A stretch of 64,000 bases of DNA from Geobacteraceae bacterium (GTDB lineage: Bacteria; Desulfobacterota; Desulfuromonadia; Geobacterales; Geobacteraceae), in assembly GCA_024281055.1 (NCBI GenBank), contig JAMXLF010000008.1, positions 33,046-97,045 of the forward strand, read 5' to 3'. The notes beneath the pieces were generated by a model, which saw only the letters and a list, made by a program, of their open reading frames with translations, was not told the DNA's origin and searched no databases. Each line of letters opens with the position of its first letter. Position 1 is the stretch's first letter. Shown here in pieces: positions 10,191-20,395 of this stretch. Made by a program: the position numbers and the translations under genes.

Positions 10191-10217
10191 CCCCTGAACT
10201 CAAGGGGATTTTTTTTT
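10191..10217 (+). terminator. Terminator-like hairpin between frr and uppS
   Basis: CCCCT (10191-10195) pairs with AGGGG (10203-10207), followed by A and nine T. The stem is only five base pairs. It ends 11 bases before the uppS start, so it would separate uppS from frr or act as an attenuator. Confidence 0.6.
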
Positions 10218-10228
10218 CCAGGCCTTTC

Positions 10229-10969
10229 ATGAACAATATGCAACAGGAAAAACTTCCCCGCCATCTCGCAATCATCATGGACGGTAATGGGCGCTGGGCT
10301 CGGGAGCGGATGTTGAGGCGGATTGTCGGCCACCAGAAGGGAGTGGAGACAGTCAGAGGGATCGTCGATGAGTGCTCGCGTCTCGGCATCGGTTTCTTGA
10401 CGCTGTATGCCTTCTCTGCGGAGAACTGGCTTCGCCCCAAGACTGAGGTGAAGGCCCTCATGACGCTCCTCAAGAAATACATAAAGGCCGAAACGCCGCG
10501 AATGATGAACGACAACGTCCGCTTCAACATTATCGGCAATCGCGATGACCTTCCTGCCGATGTGAACCGGGCCATCGACGAGGCGATTGCCCGCACAACC
10601 GGCAACAGCGGGATGGTCCTGACTCTGGCGCTTTCTTACGGAGCCCGGCAGGAAATCGTCCGGGCGGCACGTCTCCTCTCGGCTGACCTGGCCGCGGGTC
10701 GGGTAACCGACGGCGAGATCGGTGAAGGGCTGTTTGCCGGCTATCTCTATACGGCCGGCATTCCCGAGCCGGACTTTCTCATCAGGACCAGCGGTGAGAT
10801 GCGGATCAGCAACTTTCTTCTCTGGCAACTGGCTTATACGGAGCTTTATTTTTCCGAGGTGAACTGGCCCGACTTCACCGTTCCGGAGCTCCACAAGGCA
10901 CTCCGCGATTACCAAGCCAGAGAGAGGCGCTTCGGGCGTACCAGTGATCAACTGCAAAAGAGGAGTTGA
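10229..10969 (+). CDS. uppS: Undecaprenyl diphosphate synthase (isoprenyl transferase)
   Basis: A 246-residue cis-prenyltransferase that builds undecaprenyl diphosphate, the lipid carrier for peptidoglycan and LPS. Conserved blocks are AIIMDGNGRWA (catalytic Asp), TLYAFSAENW, and the C-terminal PDFLIRTSGEMRISNFLLWQ with YTELYF. ATG 10229 or 10238 could be the start; both have weak ribosome sites. The open frame upstream to 10055 overlaps frr and is not family-like. The stop overlaps the cdsA start. Confidence 0.95.
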   Translation: MNNMQQEKLPRHLAIIMDGNGRWARERMLRRIVGHQKGVETVRGIVDECSRLGIGFLTLYAFSAENWLRPKTEVKALMTLLKKYIKAETPRMMNDNVRFNIIGNRDDLPADVNRAIDEAIARTTGNSGMVLTLALSYGARQEIVRAARLLSADLAAGRVTDGEIGEGLFAGYLYTAGIPEPDFLIRTSGEMRISNFLLWQLAYTELYFSEVNWPDFTVPELHKALRDYQARERRFGRTSDQLQKRS

Positions 10970-11763
10970 CCATCAAACGACTGCTTACCGGGGCTGTTGC
11001 TCTGCCTCTTCTCATCCTGTTGATACTCAAAGGGGGCTTTTCCCTCTTCGCCGGTCTTGTCATGCTCCTTTCCCTGCTGGGACTCACCGAGTTCTACCGC
11101 ATGGCCTTTCCCGACCGAAAAGCGGTGGCACTGGTGGCTGCCTTTGGCGGTGCTCTGCTGCCACTGGCCCTGCTTAACCCGTTTCGCGCTATGTTCGCAC
11201 TTACCCTGCTGGTCATTCTGTTCGGGGTGATCATTCTCTTCACATTCACTGATGTTAAGAAAGCGGCGGGCGATATGGCGTTTCTGCTCATGGGCTTTCT
11301 CTACGTGCCGCTGCTCCTTGGCCATCTGCTCCTGCTCAGGGACCTGCCCGACGGCATACCGTGGATATTTTTGATGATGATCATCGTCATGGGCGGGGAT
11401 ACAGGTGCCTATTATCTCGGCAGCAGCTTTGGCAAACGTAAGCTGTATCCGGCTGTCAGTCCCAATAAGAGCGTAGAAGGGGCACTGGGGGGCTTGGCCG
11501 GCAGCATAACCGGTGCTTTCATCGCCAAAGCCATCTTTTTCCCTGCTCTTTCCGTTGCCGACTGTCTTGCGACCGCTCTTGTGCTCGGCCTCCTCGGACA
11601 GGTGGGAGACCTTTTCGAATCGCTCCTCAAGCGAAGCTTCGGGGTGAAGGACTCCGGAATGATTGTCCCCGGCCACGGTGGAATACTCGACCGGCTCGAC
11701 AGCATCCTGTTTGCCTCGCCAGCGGCTTTTTACTACGCTCGCTTCATCTTCATGCATCATTAA
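10966..11763 (+). CDS. cdsA: Phosphatidate cytidylyltransferase
   Basis: A 265-residue polytopic inner-membrane enzyme that makes CDP-diacylglycerol from phosphatidate and CTP. It feeds the downstream psd/pssA pathway. About eight hydrophobic helices are visible, and the C-terminal signature SLLKRSFGVKDSG...PGHGGILDRLDS is complete. The annotated start is TTG 10966, but AGGAG (10961-10965) abuts it with no spacing. An ATC at 10972 has ideal spacing and family-like sequence (IKRLLTG) but would be a rare start codon. Confidence 0.95.
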   Translation: MTIKRLLTGAVALPLLILLILKGGFSLFAGLVMLLSLLGLTEFYRMAFPDRKAVALVAAFGGALLPLALLNPFRAMFALTLLVILFGVIILFTFTDVKKAAGDMAFLLMGFLYVPLLLGHLLLLRDLPDGIPWIFLMMIIVMGGDTGAYYLGSSFGKRKLYPAVSPNKSVEGALGGLAGSITGAFIAKAIFFPALSVADCLATALVLGLLGQVGDLFESLLKRSFGVKDSGMIVPGHGGILDRLDSILFASPAAFYYARFIFMHH

Positions 11764-11865
11764 CGATCTGCCGCATGGGCAGACGCCGGATTTGTCTCAA
11801 AACTGGCAACCCAGCGTTTGCCTCTCCCGTGCAATGCAGTATGCTTTTGTCATACGAGGGTAATC

Positions 11866-13026
11866 ATGAAGAAGCTCAGCATACTTGGTTCTACCGGATC
11901 CATCGGTGTCAGTACCCTGGAGATCGTGGCTGCTCATCCTGACCGGTTTGAAGTGGTGGCGCTTACCGCGGGGAATAACCTGGAACTTTTGCGGCAGCAA
12001 ATAGAGCGGTTCAGACCGCAACTCGCCGTGGTCCTCACCGAAGCGTCGGCAAAGACGCTACGGCAGACACTGTCTGGAGGGAAGACGGAAATCCTCCACG
12101 GGGTTCCCGGTCTTATTGCCGCGGCGACCGCGACCGAAACCGAGATGGTAGTTGCGGCCATAGTGGGGGCGGCGGGACTCGTACCGACTGCTGCAGCTAT
12201 CAGCGCCGGAAAGGATGTGGCGCTGGCAAACAAGGAAACTCTTGTGACTGCCGGACACCTGATCATGGGGATGGTGCGGGAAAAAGGGAATCGACTCTAC
12301 CCGGTGGACAGCGAACACAGCGCCGTGTTCCAGTCCCTGCAGGGACATCGGGCAGAGGATGTGAAGCGGATCATCCTCACGGCCTCGGGAGGCCCCTTTT
12401 TCAATCTTCCCCCTGTACGGCTGGCGCAGGTTTCCATCGCCGATGCTCTCAATCACCCCAATTGGAGTATGGGACAGAAGATAACCATTGATTCGGCCAC
12501 CATGATGAACAAAGGGCTCGAGGTAATCGAAGCGCGCTGGCTGTTCGACATCCCCGGGGAGAAAATCGCAGTCAATATCCACCCCCAAAGCATCATCCAT
12601 TCGATGGTGGAGTATGTGGACGGTTGCGTCATGGCCCAGCTCGGAGTGCCTGACATGAAGGCCCCCATCGCCTACGCCCTCACCTATCCGGAACGGGTGT
12701 CGACCGGCGTTAAACCGCTCGACCTGACCACCTTGTCCGGTCTCACGTTCTTCGCTCCGGACAATTCCCGGTTTCCGGCCCTTCGGCTCGCCTATCGGGC
12801 ACTCTTGGATGGTGAAAGCATGCCCGCTGTCCTCAATGCCGCCAATGAGGTGGCGGTCGAGGCCTTTCTTGAGGGGAAGATACCGTTCACCGCAATCTCC
12901 CGAGCCATCGAGTCCACCATGGATGTTCATCAGCCGCACGTTCTTTCCAGCATCGAAGAAGTCCTGTCTGTCGACCGCTGGGCCAGGGACAAGACGCGGG
13001 AGATGCTATCCCTCTCCCGTTTCTGA
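11866..13026 (+). CDS. dxr: 1-deoxy-D-xylulose-5-phosphate reductoisomerase
   Basis: A 386-residue enzyme of the MEP isoprenoid pathway that converts DXP to MEP with NADPH. It has the NADPH loop LGSTGSIG, the catalytic [11 protein letters not shown] (metal-binding Asp and Glu), the flexible-loop region [23 protein letters not shown], and [13 protein letters not shown]. The start is ATG 11866 with GAGGG about seven bases upstream. It follows cdsA and precedes rseP, a very common order. Its product supplies the precursors used by UppS. Confidence 0.97.
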   Translation: MKKLSILGSTGSIGVSTLEIVAAHPDRFEVVALTAGNNLELLRQQIERFRPQLAVVLTEASAKTLRQTLSGGKTEILHGVPGLIAAATATETEMVVAAIVGAAGLVPTAAAISAGKDVALANKETLVTAGHLIMGMVREKGNRLYPVDSEHSAVFQSLQGHRAEDVKRIILTASGGPFFNLPPVRLAQVSIADALNHPNWSMGQKITIDSATMMNKGLEVIEARWLFDIPGEKIAVNIHPQSIIHSMVEYVDGCVMAQLGVPDMKAPIAYALTYPERVSTGVKPLDLTTLSGLTFFAPDNSRFPALRLAYRALLDGESMPAVLNAANEVAVEAFLEGKIPFTAISRAIESTMDVHQPHVLSSIEEVLSVDRWARDKTREMLSLSRF

Positions 13027-13063
13027 CAAAGCGACTTTAACCCATAAGGGGCAAAAGTTTATC

Positions 13064-14131
13064 ATGTTCAGCCTGCTATCATTCATTGTTGCACTCGGTA
13101 TCCTTATTTTTGTCCATGAACTGGGGCATTTCATCGTTGCCAAGCTCTTCGGCGTCGGTGTGGAGAAGTTCTCACTCGGCTTTGGTCCGAAGATTGTCGG
13201 GATAAAGAAGGGGGAAACCGAATATCTGATATCCGCCTTTCCTTTGGGCGGCTATGTGAAGATGATTGGCGAGACCGACGAGAACGAGCTGTCGGAGGAA
13301 GACCTGAGACGCTCGTTTACCGGCAAGTCGCCGGTGAAGCGGATGGCTATTGTGGCTGCAGGTCCTCTGTTCAATATACTGTTCGCCTGGCTTGTCTACG
13401 TTATGATCCTTGCTACCGGCACCCCATTCGACAGCTCGAGGATACTGGTGGTGAAAGGCATGCCCGCAGAACGTGTCGGGATCCGGGATAACGATGTGAT
13501 AACGGCTATAAACGGCAAGCCGGTGCGTCTGTGGGATGATGTGGTACTTGCCGTTATCGACAGCAAGGGAAAGCAGGTTGACATCAAGGTACGTCGCGAT
13601 GGTGCCGATCTTGAATTCCATGTGTTGCCGGAAGTGACGACCGATAAGAACCTGATCGGGGAGGCGGTAACGAGTCCGAAGGTCGGGGTAAAACCTTCGG
13701 GTGAAAAAGTTGTCGAGCGGTTCGGCCTGGGGCGTGCCTTGGCCATGGGGACCCTGCAGGTGCTGACCGTGACAAAGCTGATTGCGCTCGTGCTGGTGAA
13801 AATCGTGATCGGTGCAATCCCTGCCAAGGGAAACGTCGGTGGTCCGATCAGTATCGCCGTCGAGGCGGGAAAACAGGCGGCCGCGGGCCTTAGCAGTTTC
13901 CTGCTGCTGTTGGCCGGTTTGAGCGTCAATCTGGGAGTGTTGAATCTCCTCCCTATTCCTATCCTCGATGGCGGCCATATAGCGTTCAATTTCTGGGAAG
14001 CCGTTTTCAGAAAACCAGTCAGTGCGAGGGTTCGGGAAGTTGCCCAGCAGATAGGGTTGGTGATCCTGGTCGGTCTGATGGCGCTGGCGTTCTATACTGA
14101 CATCGCGAAATATCTGTTTGGTCAGGGGTGA
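13064..14131 (+). CDS. rseP: RIP metalloprotease RseP (site-2 protease)
   Basis: A 355-residue intramembrane zinc protease. The zinc site HELGH is in the first helix and the third zinc ligand is in NLLPIPILDGGHI near the C-terminus. A single PDZ domain (about residues 110-200: KGMPAERVGIRDNDVITAINGKPV) sits between them. E. coli RseP has two PDZ domains, so this is the shorter form. It cleaves anti-sigma factors and signal-peptide remnants in other species. The ATG at 13064 is chosen because the first helix begins there. Confidence 0.93.
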   Translation: MFSLLSFIVALGILIFVHELGHFIVAKLFGVGVEKFSLGFGPKIVGIKKGETEYLISAFPLGGYVKMIGETDENELSEEDLRRSFTGKSPVKRMAIVAAGPLFNILFAWLVYVMILATGTPFDSSRILVVKGMPAERVGIRDNDVITAINGKPVRLWDDVVLAVIDSKGKQVDIKVRRDGADLEFHVLPEVTTDKNLIGEAVTSPKVGVKPSGEKVVERFGLGRALAMGTLQVLTVTKLIALVLVKIVIGAIPAKGNVGGPISIAVEAGKQAAAGLSSFLLLLAGLSVNLGVLNLLPIPILDGGHIAFNFWEAVFRKPVSARVREVAQQIGLVILVGLMALAFYTDIAKYLFGQG

Positions 14132-14147
14132 CCTGAGAGATGTCCGC

Positions 14148-14840
14148 GTGAAACTCCTGGCTATCGATACATCTACCAATGCCTGCAGTGTGGCCCTGAC
14201 CTGCGACGGAGAACTGGTGGCGGAATACCTGTTGAACCAGGGCAAAACCCTATCCGGCCGCCTCCTGGAATGCATGGATGCGGTGCTCGACGGCGCAGGA
14301 CTGACCATGGCCGATCTGGACGGTTTCGGAGTGGCCCTCGGGCCAGGCTCCTTCACTGGACTGCGAATCGGCGTCGCCACCGTCAAGGGGCTGGCTTTGG
14401 CCACGGGGAAGCCGGTGGCCGGTTTTTCCTCCCTGGCCATGCTTGCCATGAACCTCCCCTGGGCTCCCTTTCCGGTCTGTCCCATGTTCGATGCCAGGAA
14501 AGGGGAGGTCTACGCTGCCATTTACGACTGCCGCGGGCTGCCTGAAGCAAGACGTGCCGATTGTGTCCTTTCTCCGGCAGCTTTTCTCGACAGCATCTCC
14601 GGTACCACCATCTTCATCGGCGAGGGTGCGATCCGTTACCGGGATCTTATCGAGGCGCGCCTCGGCGGGCGTGCTCTTTTTGCACCATCGAGCTTCAACC
14701 CGCCTCGGGCCTCCAGCGGGGTCCTTCTGGCTGCGGATGCCTTCCGGCGTGGCGACGTTGCCTCTCTCGTCACCCTTTCTCCTGTCTATATCAGGCCTTC
14801 CGAAGCGGAGTTGGCCAAGCTGAAGCGGGAAGGCCTATAA
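14148..14840 (+). CDS. tsaB: tRNA threonylcarbamoyladenosine biosynthesis protein TsaB
   Basis: A 230-residue ASKHA-fold protein that forms the t6A-modifying complex with TsaD and TsaE. LLAIDTSTNACSVAL starts the fold and GVALGPGSFTGLRIGVATVKGLA is the hallmark. A GTG at 14148 gives the usual family N-terminus (VKLLAIDTS). The alternative GTG at 14118 overlaps rseP by 14 bp. It is the last gene of the block before the ilvD promoter. Confidence 0.93.
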   Translation: MKLLAIDTSTNACSVALTCDGELVAEYLLNQGKTLSGRLLECMDAVLDGAGLTMADLDGFGVALGPGSFTGLRIGVATVKGLALATGKPVAGFSSLAMLAMNLPWAPFPVCPMFDARKGEVYAAIYDCRGLPEARRADCVLSPAAFLDSISGTTIFIGEGAIRYRDLIEARLGGRALFAPSSFNPPRASSGVLLAADAFRRGDVASLVTLSPVYIRPSEAELAKLKREGL

Positions 14841-14856
14841 CATTATTCTATTGATG

Positions 14857-14885
14857 TTGACAGTCGGCGGTTAATGTATTAACGT
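14857..14885 (+). promoter_or_regulatory. Candidate ilvD promoter with overlapping inverted repeat
   Basis: TTGACA (14857-14862) is followed after 17 bases by TAACGT (14880-14885). The inverted repeat GTTAAT-GT-ATTAAC (14870-14883) overlaps the spacer and -10, as an operator would. The -35 is perfect, the -10 poor. Confidence 0.45.
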
Positions 14886-14960
14886 ACTAGCTTATTTTCT
14901 TCGCGGCGGGTAGTCGTTCAGGTGAATATCCGGGCTCGCCGTTCCGGACAGAGGTTTTTG

Positions 14961-16622
14961 ATGCGCAGTGATACGATTAAGAAAGGGCTGGAGCGCACTC
15001 CCCACCGGGCTCTCATCAAGGGAACCGGTGTTCCCGAGAGTGAGATGGAAAAACCGTTCATAGGGGTGGCAACCAGCTTCACCGACCTCATTCCCGGCCA
15101 TGTGGGGATGAGGGACCTGGAGCGCTTCATCGAAAAAGGGATCCATTCGGGCGGTGGCTATGCCTTTTTCTTTGGTATTCCCGGGGTCTGTGACGGCATT
15201 GCCATGGGGCACAAGGGAATGCACTATTCCCTCCCGACCCGCGAGCTGATTGCCGACATGGTGGAATCGGTGGCCGAGGCTCATCGGTTGGACGGTCTCG
15301 TCCTCCTTACCAACTGCGACAAGATCACCCCCGGCATGCTCATGGCTGCGGCGCGTCTCGACATACCGTGCATCGTCGTCACTGCGGGGCCGATGCTCTC
15401 CGGTCGAGGAGAAAAAGGGCGGAAGTATTCGTTCGTCACCGACACCTTCGAGGCGATGGCCCGCTACAAGGCGGGGGTCATCGATGACAAACAGCTCAAA
15501 ATTTGCGAGGACAACGCCTGCCCCGGTATGGGGTCCTGCCAGGGACTCTTTACTGCCAACACTATGGCGATCCTCACAGAAACTCTCGGGATGAGCCTGC
15601 CCCGCTGCGGAACAGCCCTGGCGGTATCGGCCCTGAAGCGGCGGATCGCCTTCGCCTCCGGAGAAAAGATCGTCGAACTGGTGAACAATAGCATCACCCC
15701 CCGGCAAATTCTCACCCGTGCGGCTTTCGAGAATGCAATCCGGGTAGACCTCGCCCTCGGCGGTTCCTCCAATACGGTCCTCCACCTCCTTGCGATAGCC
15801 CACGAGGCGGGCGTGGAGCTGCCGCTCGAGACCTTCGACATTCTTGCCAAGGAAACCCCGCAGCTCTCCTCAATGAACCCGGCAGGTGAATACTTCATGG
15901 AGGATCTGGACGCCGCCGGCGGGGTGTTGGGGGTGTTGAAACAACTGGGCGAGCGGATCAAAGACAACCCGACGGTCATGGGGCTCACCACCCGGCAGTT
16001 GGCGGCGAGCATCGAGAACGTCGACGAGGAGGTCATTCGCCCCCTCTCTAATCCGGTGAAACCCGAAGGGGGAATCGCGATCCTCTTCGGAAACCTCGCT
16101 CCGAAAGGGGCGGTGGTGAAGCAGTCCGGCGTGTCTGCCGCCATGATGCACTTTGAGGGGACGGCCCGCTGTTTCGATTCCGAGGAGGGAGCGATGGCTG
16201 CCCTCATGGGAGGGGAGATCACTGCGGGAGATGTCGTGGTGATCCGCTACGAAGGGCCGAAGGGGGGGCCAGGGATGCGGGAGATGCTGGCGCCCACCGC
16301 CACCCTCATGGGGCTCGGCCTCGGCGATTCGGTTGCCCTCATTACCGACGGCCGCTTTTCCGGTGGAACCCGCGGCCCCTGTATCGGGCATATTTCGCCG
16401 GAAGCCGCCGAAGGGGGACCGATCGCCCTTGTCGAGGAAGGGGACCGGATACTTCTCGACATCCCGGCTCGTCGGCTGGAACTCCTCGTGGACGGGGCAA
16501 CACTCGCGGAACGGCGTGCCCGGTGGCAGGCGCCGGCGCCGAAAATCAAGAGCGGTTGGCTGGCGCGCTACGCCAAGGTGGTGACGTCGGCGTATACAGG
16601 CGCGGTCACGACGGCGGAGTAG
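14961..16622 (+). CDS. ilvD: Dihydroxy-acid dehydratase
   Basis: A 553-residue Fe-S enzyme giving the 2-keto acids of valine and isoleucine. Cluster cysteines are in [11 protein letters not shown] and [13 protein letters not shown], and the active-site block [17 protein letters not shown] is near the end. ATG 14961 has GAGG six bases upstream (14951-14954). An upstream frame to 14922 lacks conservation. It has its own promoter region and is followed by a repeat element before ilvB. Confidence 0.97.
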   Translation: MRSDTIKKGLERTPHRALIKGTGVPESEMEKPFIGVATSFTDLIPGHVGMRDLERFIEKGIHSGGGYAFFFGIPGVCDGIAMGHKGMHYSLPTRELIADMVESVAEAHRLDGLVLLTNCDKITPGMLMAAARLDIPCIVVTAGPMLSGRGEKGRKYSFVTDTFEAMARYKAGVIDDKQLKICEDNACPGMGSCQGLFTANTMAILTETLGMSLPRCGTALAVSALKRRIAFASGEKIVELVNNSITPRQILTRAAFENAIRVDLALGGSSNTVLHLLAIAHEAGVELPLETFDILAKETPQLSSMNPAGEYFMEDLDAAGGVLGVLKQLGERIKDNPTVMGLTTRQLAASIENVDEEVIRPLSNPVKPEGGIAILFGNLAPKGAVVKQSGVSAAMMHFEGTARCFDSEEGAMAALMGGEITAGDVVVIRYEGPKGGPGMREMLAPTATLMGLGLGDSVALITDGRFSGGTRGPCIGHISPEAAEGGPIALVEEGDRILLDIPARRLELLVDGATLAERRARWQAPAPKIKSGWLARYAKVVTSAYTGAVTTAE

Positions 16623-16627
16623 GAACC

Positions 16628-16795
16628 GCACTTATTCTGCTTCGGGATTCCTTGTGACTCGGGTGACGGCCTCGCCCTTTGGGCAGCCGAAAACTGTCAA
16701 CTTTCGCTGGCGCGAAAGTTTGCGGCGTATCGAAAGAAAGTTATCAGCGTCATTCCTCGATCGTCTTGACCTTGCGAAAAATTGCGATTCCTTCA
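16628..16795. repeat. Degenerate copy of a palindromic intergenic element (copy A)
   Basis: The left part has CGGGATTCCTTGTG and the right part has CTTGACCTTGCGAAAAATT, matching the same landmarks in the copy after mlaD (31197-31316). The middle is different: it holds a perfect 9-bp hairpin AACTTTCGC/GCGAAAGTT (16699-16720). It lies in the 217-bp gap after ilvD, with no gene in it. Confidence 0.5.
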
Positions 16796-16839
16796 AGTCA
16801 GATTAAATTTTGATATCCCCTGTCGGGAGGATTTTGTCT

Positions 16840-18537
16840 ATGAAAATGAACGGGGCACGAATTCTTTTGGAATGTCTCAAAATGGAGGGGGTGGATACGG
16901 TTTTCGGCTATCCCGGTGGAACCGTCATCAACCTCTATGACGAGCTGTTCACGTTCAAGGAGATTCGCCATATCCTCCCGCGCCATGAGCAGGCCGGAGT
17001 CCATGCCGCCGACGGTTACGCCCGGGCTACCGGCAAGGTAGGGGTAGCAATCGCCACCTCCGGGCCGGGTGCTACCAACACCGTGACCGGGATCGCCACC
17101 GCCTACATGGATTCCATTCCGCTCGTGGTCATCACTGGCCAGGTGCCTACCGCACTGATCGGTAATGATGCCTTCCAGGAGGTGGATATCATCGGCATCA
17201 CTCGTCCCTGCACCAAGCACAACTTCCTCGTCAGGGATGTGAAAGAGCTTGCGGCCATTGTCAAGAAGGCCTTCTACATCGCCCGGTCCGGGCGGCCCGG
17301 TCCGGTCCTTATCGACCTTCCCAAGGATGTGCAGATTGCCATCTCAGAGTTTAAGTACCCCGACAGCGTCGATATCCGCGGCTACAAGCCGACTATCGAG
17401 GGGCATCCGAAGCAGGTGGAAAAGGCAGTCTCCCTCCTCCTCGGGGCGAAAAGACCGGTCATCTATGTGGGGGGAGGGGTGATTTCCAGCGATGCTGCGG
17501 CAGAGCTCACGGAACTTGCCCGCAGCCTCGGAACGCCGGTGACTACTACCCTTATGGGGCTTGGCGCATTCCCGGAAAACGATCCGCTGTCTCTGGGGCT
17601 CCTCGGGATGCACGGCACCTATTATGCCAATATGGCCATGACCAATTCGGACCTGATTGTGGCGGTGGGTGCCCGCTTCGATGACCGGGTGACCGGAAAG
17701 ATTGCTACCTTTGCCCCCCACGCCAAGATCATCCACATCGACGTCGACCCGACCTCCATCAAGAAGAATGTCCGGGTCGATCTCCCCATCGTCGGTGATG
17801 TGAAGGACGTCCTGACCCGTATGCTCAAGGTCGTCGAGGAGCAGGACCGTGTCGAGGAATTCAGGGCCGGGCTTGCCCCCTGGCTCGATGAGATTGCCGG
17901 GTGGAAGGCCAAGCACCCGATCACTTACAAACAGCCGGCTTCGACCATCAAGCCCCAGTACGTGATCCAGAAGCTCCGGGAGCTTTCCGACGCCGATGCC
18001 ATCATAGCCACCGATGTGGGGCAGCACCAGATGTGGACCGCCCAGTTCTTCGGTTTTACCCGGCCTCGGACCCTTCTTTCCTCCGGCGGCCTGGGTACCA
18101 TGGGGTACGGGCTTCCGGCAGCCATGGGAGCACAGGCGGCGTTTCCCAAAAGGCAGGTGATTGCCGTCTGCGGTGATGGCGGGTTCCAGATGAACTTGCA
18201 GGAACTGGCGACCCTGGTTCAGAACCGGCTGCCGGTGAAAATCGTGATCCTCAACAACAACTTCCTCGGAATGGTGCGGCAGTGGCAGGAACTCTTCTTC
18301 GAGAAACGGTACTCCTCGACCTGCCTCGAGCTTCCCATCGATTTCATCAAGCTGGCCGAGGCTTACGGGGCCAAGGGCTTCCAGGCCACGAAACCCGACG
18401 AGGTGGAGAAGGTTATCCGAGAGGGCTTTAAAGCGTCCGGACCGGTGATCATGGAGTTCAAGGTCGCCCGGGAAGAAAAGGTACTTCCCATGGTTCCGGC
18501 TGGGGCGTCCCTCAATGAAATGGTGTTGAATGCGTAA
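16840..18537 (+). CDS. ilvB: Acetolactate synthase large subunit
   Basis: A 565-residue ThDP enzyme that condenses pyruvate to acetolactate or acetohydroxybutyrate, the first common step of Val/Leu/Ile synthesis. GYPGGTVINLYDEL holds the start of the ThDP-activating domain with catalytic Glu in RHEQAGVHAADGYAR. The ThDP/Mg motif is GDGGFQMNLQELATLVQNRLPVKIVILNN. ATG 16840 follows GGGAGG by nine bases; a second ATG at 16846 is possible. It pairs with ilvN 75 bp downstream. Confidence 0.96.
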   Translation: MKMNGARILLECLKMEGVDTVFGYPGGTVINLYDELFTFKEIRHILPRHEQAGVHAADGYARATGKVGVAIATSGPGATNTVTGIATAYMDSIPLVVITGQVPTALIGNDAFQEVDIIGITRPCTKHNFLVRDVKELAAIVKKAFYIARSGRPGPVLIDLPKDVQIAISEFKYPDSVDIRGYKPTIEGHPKQVEKAVSLLLGAKRPVIYVGGGVISSDAAAELTELARSLGTPVTTTLMGLGAFPENDPLSLGLLGMHGTYYANMAMTNSDLIVAVGARFDDRVTGKIATFAPHAKIIHIDVDPTSIKKNVRVDLPIVGDVKDVLTRMLKVVEEQDRVEEFRAGLAPWLDEIAGWKAKHPITYKQPASTIKPQYVIQKLRELSDADAIIATDVGQHQMWTAQFFGFTRPRTLLSSGGLGTMGYGLPAAMGAQAAFPKRQVIAVCGDGGFQMNLQELATLVQNRLPVKIVILNNNFLGMVRQWQELFFEKRYSSTCLELPIDFIKLAEAYGAKGFQATKPDEVEKVIREGFKASGPVIMEFKVAREEKVLPMVPAGASLNEMVLNA

Positions 18538-18612
18538 ATTCTGTAAAAGTTGAGGCGCAGAACGGCTGAATCGTTCGTCTAGCGTCTCATCCTTTGCTTC
18601 GAGGAGGTTTCC

Positions 18613-19104
18613 ATGCAGCATACCATCGCCGTCCTGGTGGAAAACGAGTTCGGGGTACTGTCACGTGTTGCCGGCCTCTTTTCCGGCCGTGGCTTCAATA
18701 TCGACTCCCTGTCAGTGGCTCCCACCAATGACGAGTCCATCTCACGCATGACCATCGTGACGCGGGGTGACGAGCAGATCCTCGAGCAGATTAACAAACA
18801 GCTCAACAAGCTGATCGACGTGATCAAGGTCATTGACTACACCGACGAGAGCGCCATTGAGCGGGAGATGGCTCTTATCAAGGTTACCGCCGAGGAGGAA
18901 AGCCGGGCCGAGGTTCTGCGCATCGTCGATATCTTCCGGGCCAAGATCATCGACGTGACTCCCAAGTCCTACACCATCGAGGCGACAGGAGCGCCGGCCA
19001 AGATCGATGCTATCCTGGAACTCCTCCGTCCCTTGGGACTCAAAGAGTTGGTGCGAACCGGGCCGGTGGCCATAGGGCGCGGCGCCAAAGGCTGGAAAGG
19101 CTGA
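18613..19104 (+). CDS. ilvN: Acetolactate synthase small (regulatory) subunit
   Basis: A 163-residue regulatory partner of IlvB. The N-terminal ACT domain (TIAVLVENEFGVLSRVAGLFSGRGFNI) binds valine for feedback control, and a C-terminal ferredoxin-like domain follows (about residues 80-160). GAGGAGG at 18601 lies ahead of ATG 18613. The stop codon at 19102-19104 directly touches a palindromic repeat element. Confidence 0.97.
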   Translation: MQHTIAVLVENEFGVLSRVAGLFSGRGFNIDSLSVAPTNDESISRMTIVTRGDEQILEQINKQLNKLIDVIKVIDYTDESAIEREMALIKVTAEEESRAEVLRIVDIFRAKIIDVTPKSYTIEATGAPAKIDAILELLRPLGLKELVRTGPVAIGRGAKGWKG

Positions 19105-19228
19105 GAAACGCCGTTTTTCCGCCCCTGGCTTCGTCAGACTGCACGACTCCTTGTACGGCGTACCAAACGGTACGCCTCCGTGTCGCCGCTTGTCTTCCTT
19201 GCCAGACCGAAAAATCGACGTTTCCCTG
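19104..19228. repeat. Palindromic intergenic element (copy B)
   Basis: It begins with AGAAACGCCGTTTTTCCGC at the ilvN stop and ends CCGAAAAATCGACGTTTCCC, so the ends are inverted repeats. The centre is GGCGTACC...GGTACGCC with the shared block GACTCCTTGT. It closely matches copy C after mlaD in landmarks and spacing. Confidence 0.7.
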
Positions 19229-19260
19229 AGAAAGTACTTTAACCATCAATTGGAGGATAA

Positions 19261-20280
<1,020 letters not shown>

Positions 20281-20299
20281 TGTGCCAGTGATATATGCG

Positions 20300-20361
20300 A
20301 AGGCCGGGTTCGGGATGATGCGGGACGTGCTCTCCGATATTCCTTGAAACCCGGCCTTTTT
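20300..20361 (+). terminator. Intrinsic terminator after ilvC
   Basis: AAGGCCGGGTT (20300-20310) pairs with AACCCGGCCTT (20348-20358), followed by T residues. The 37-base loop is long but the 11-bp stem is perfect. Confidence 0.85.
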
Positions 20362-20395
20362 GCACTGCATGACCCTGCCCGCCGGAGTTTGCCAG

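Noticed and set aside
16699..16720. AACTTTCGC/GCGAAAGTT hairpin as a terminator of ilvD
   Set aside because: No T-run follows; it lies within the degenerate repeat copy.
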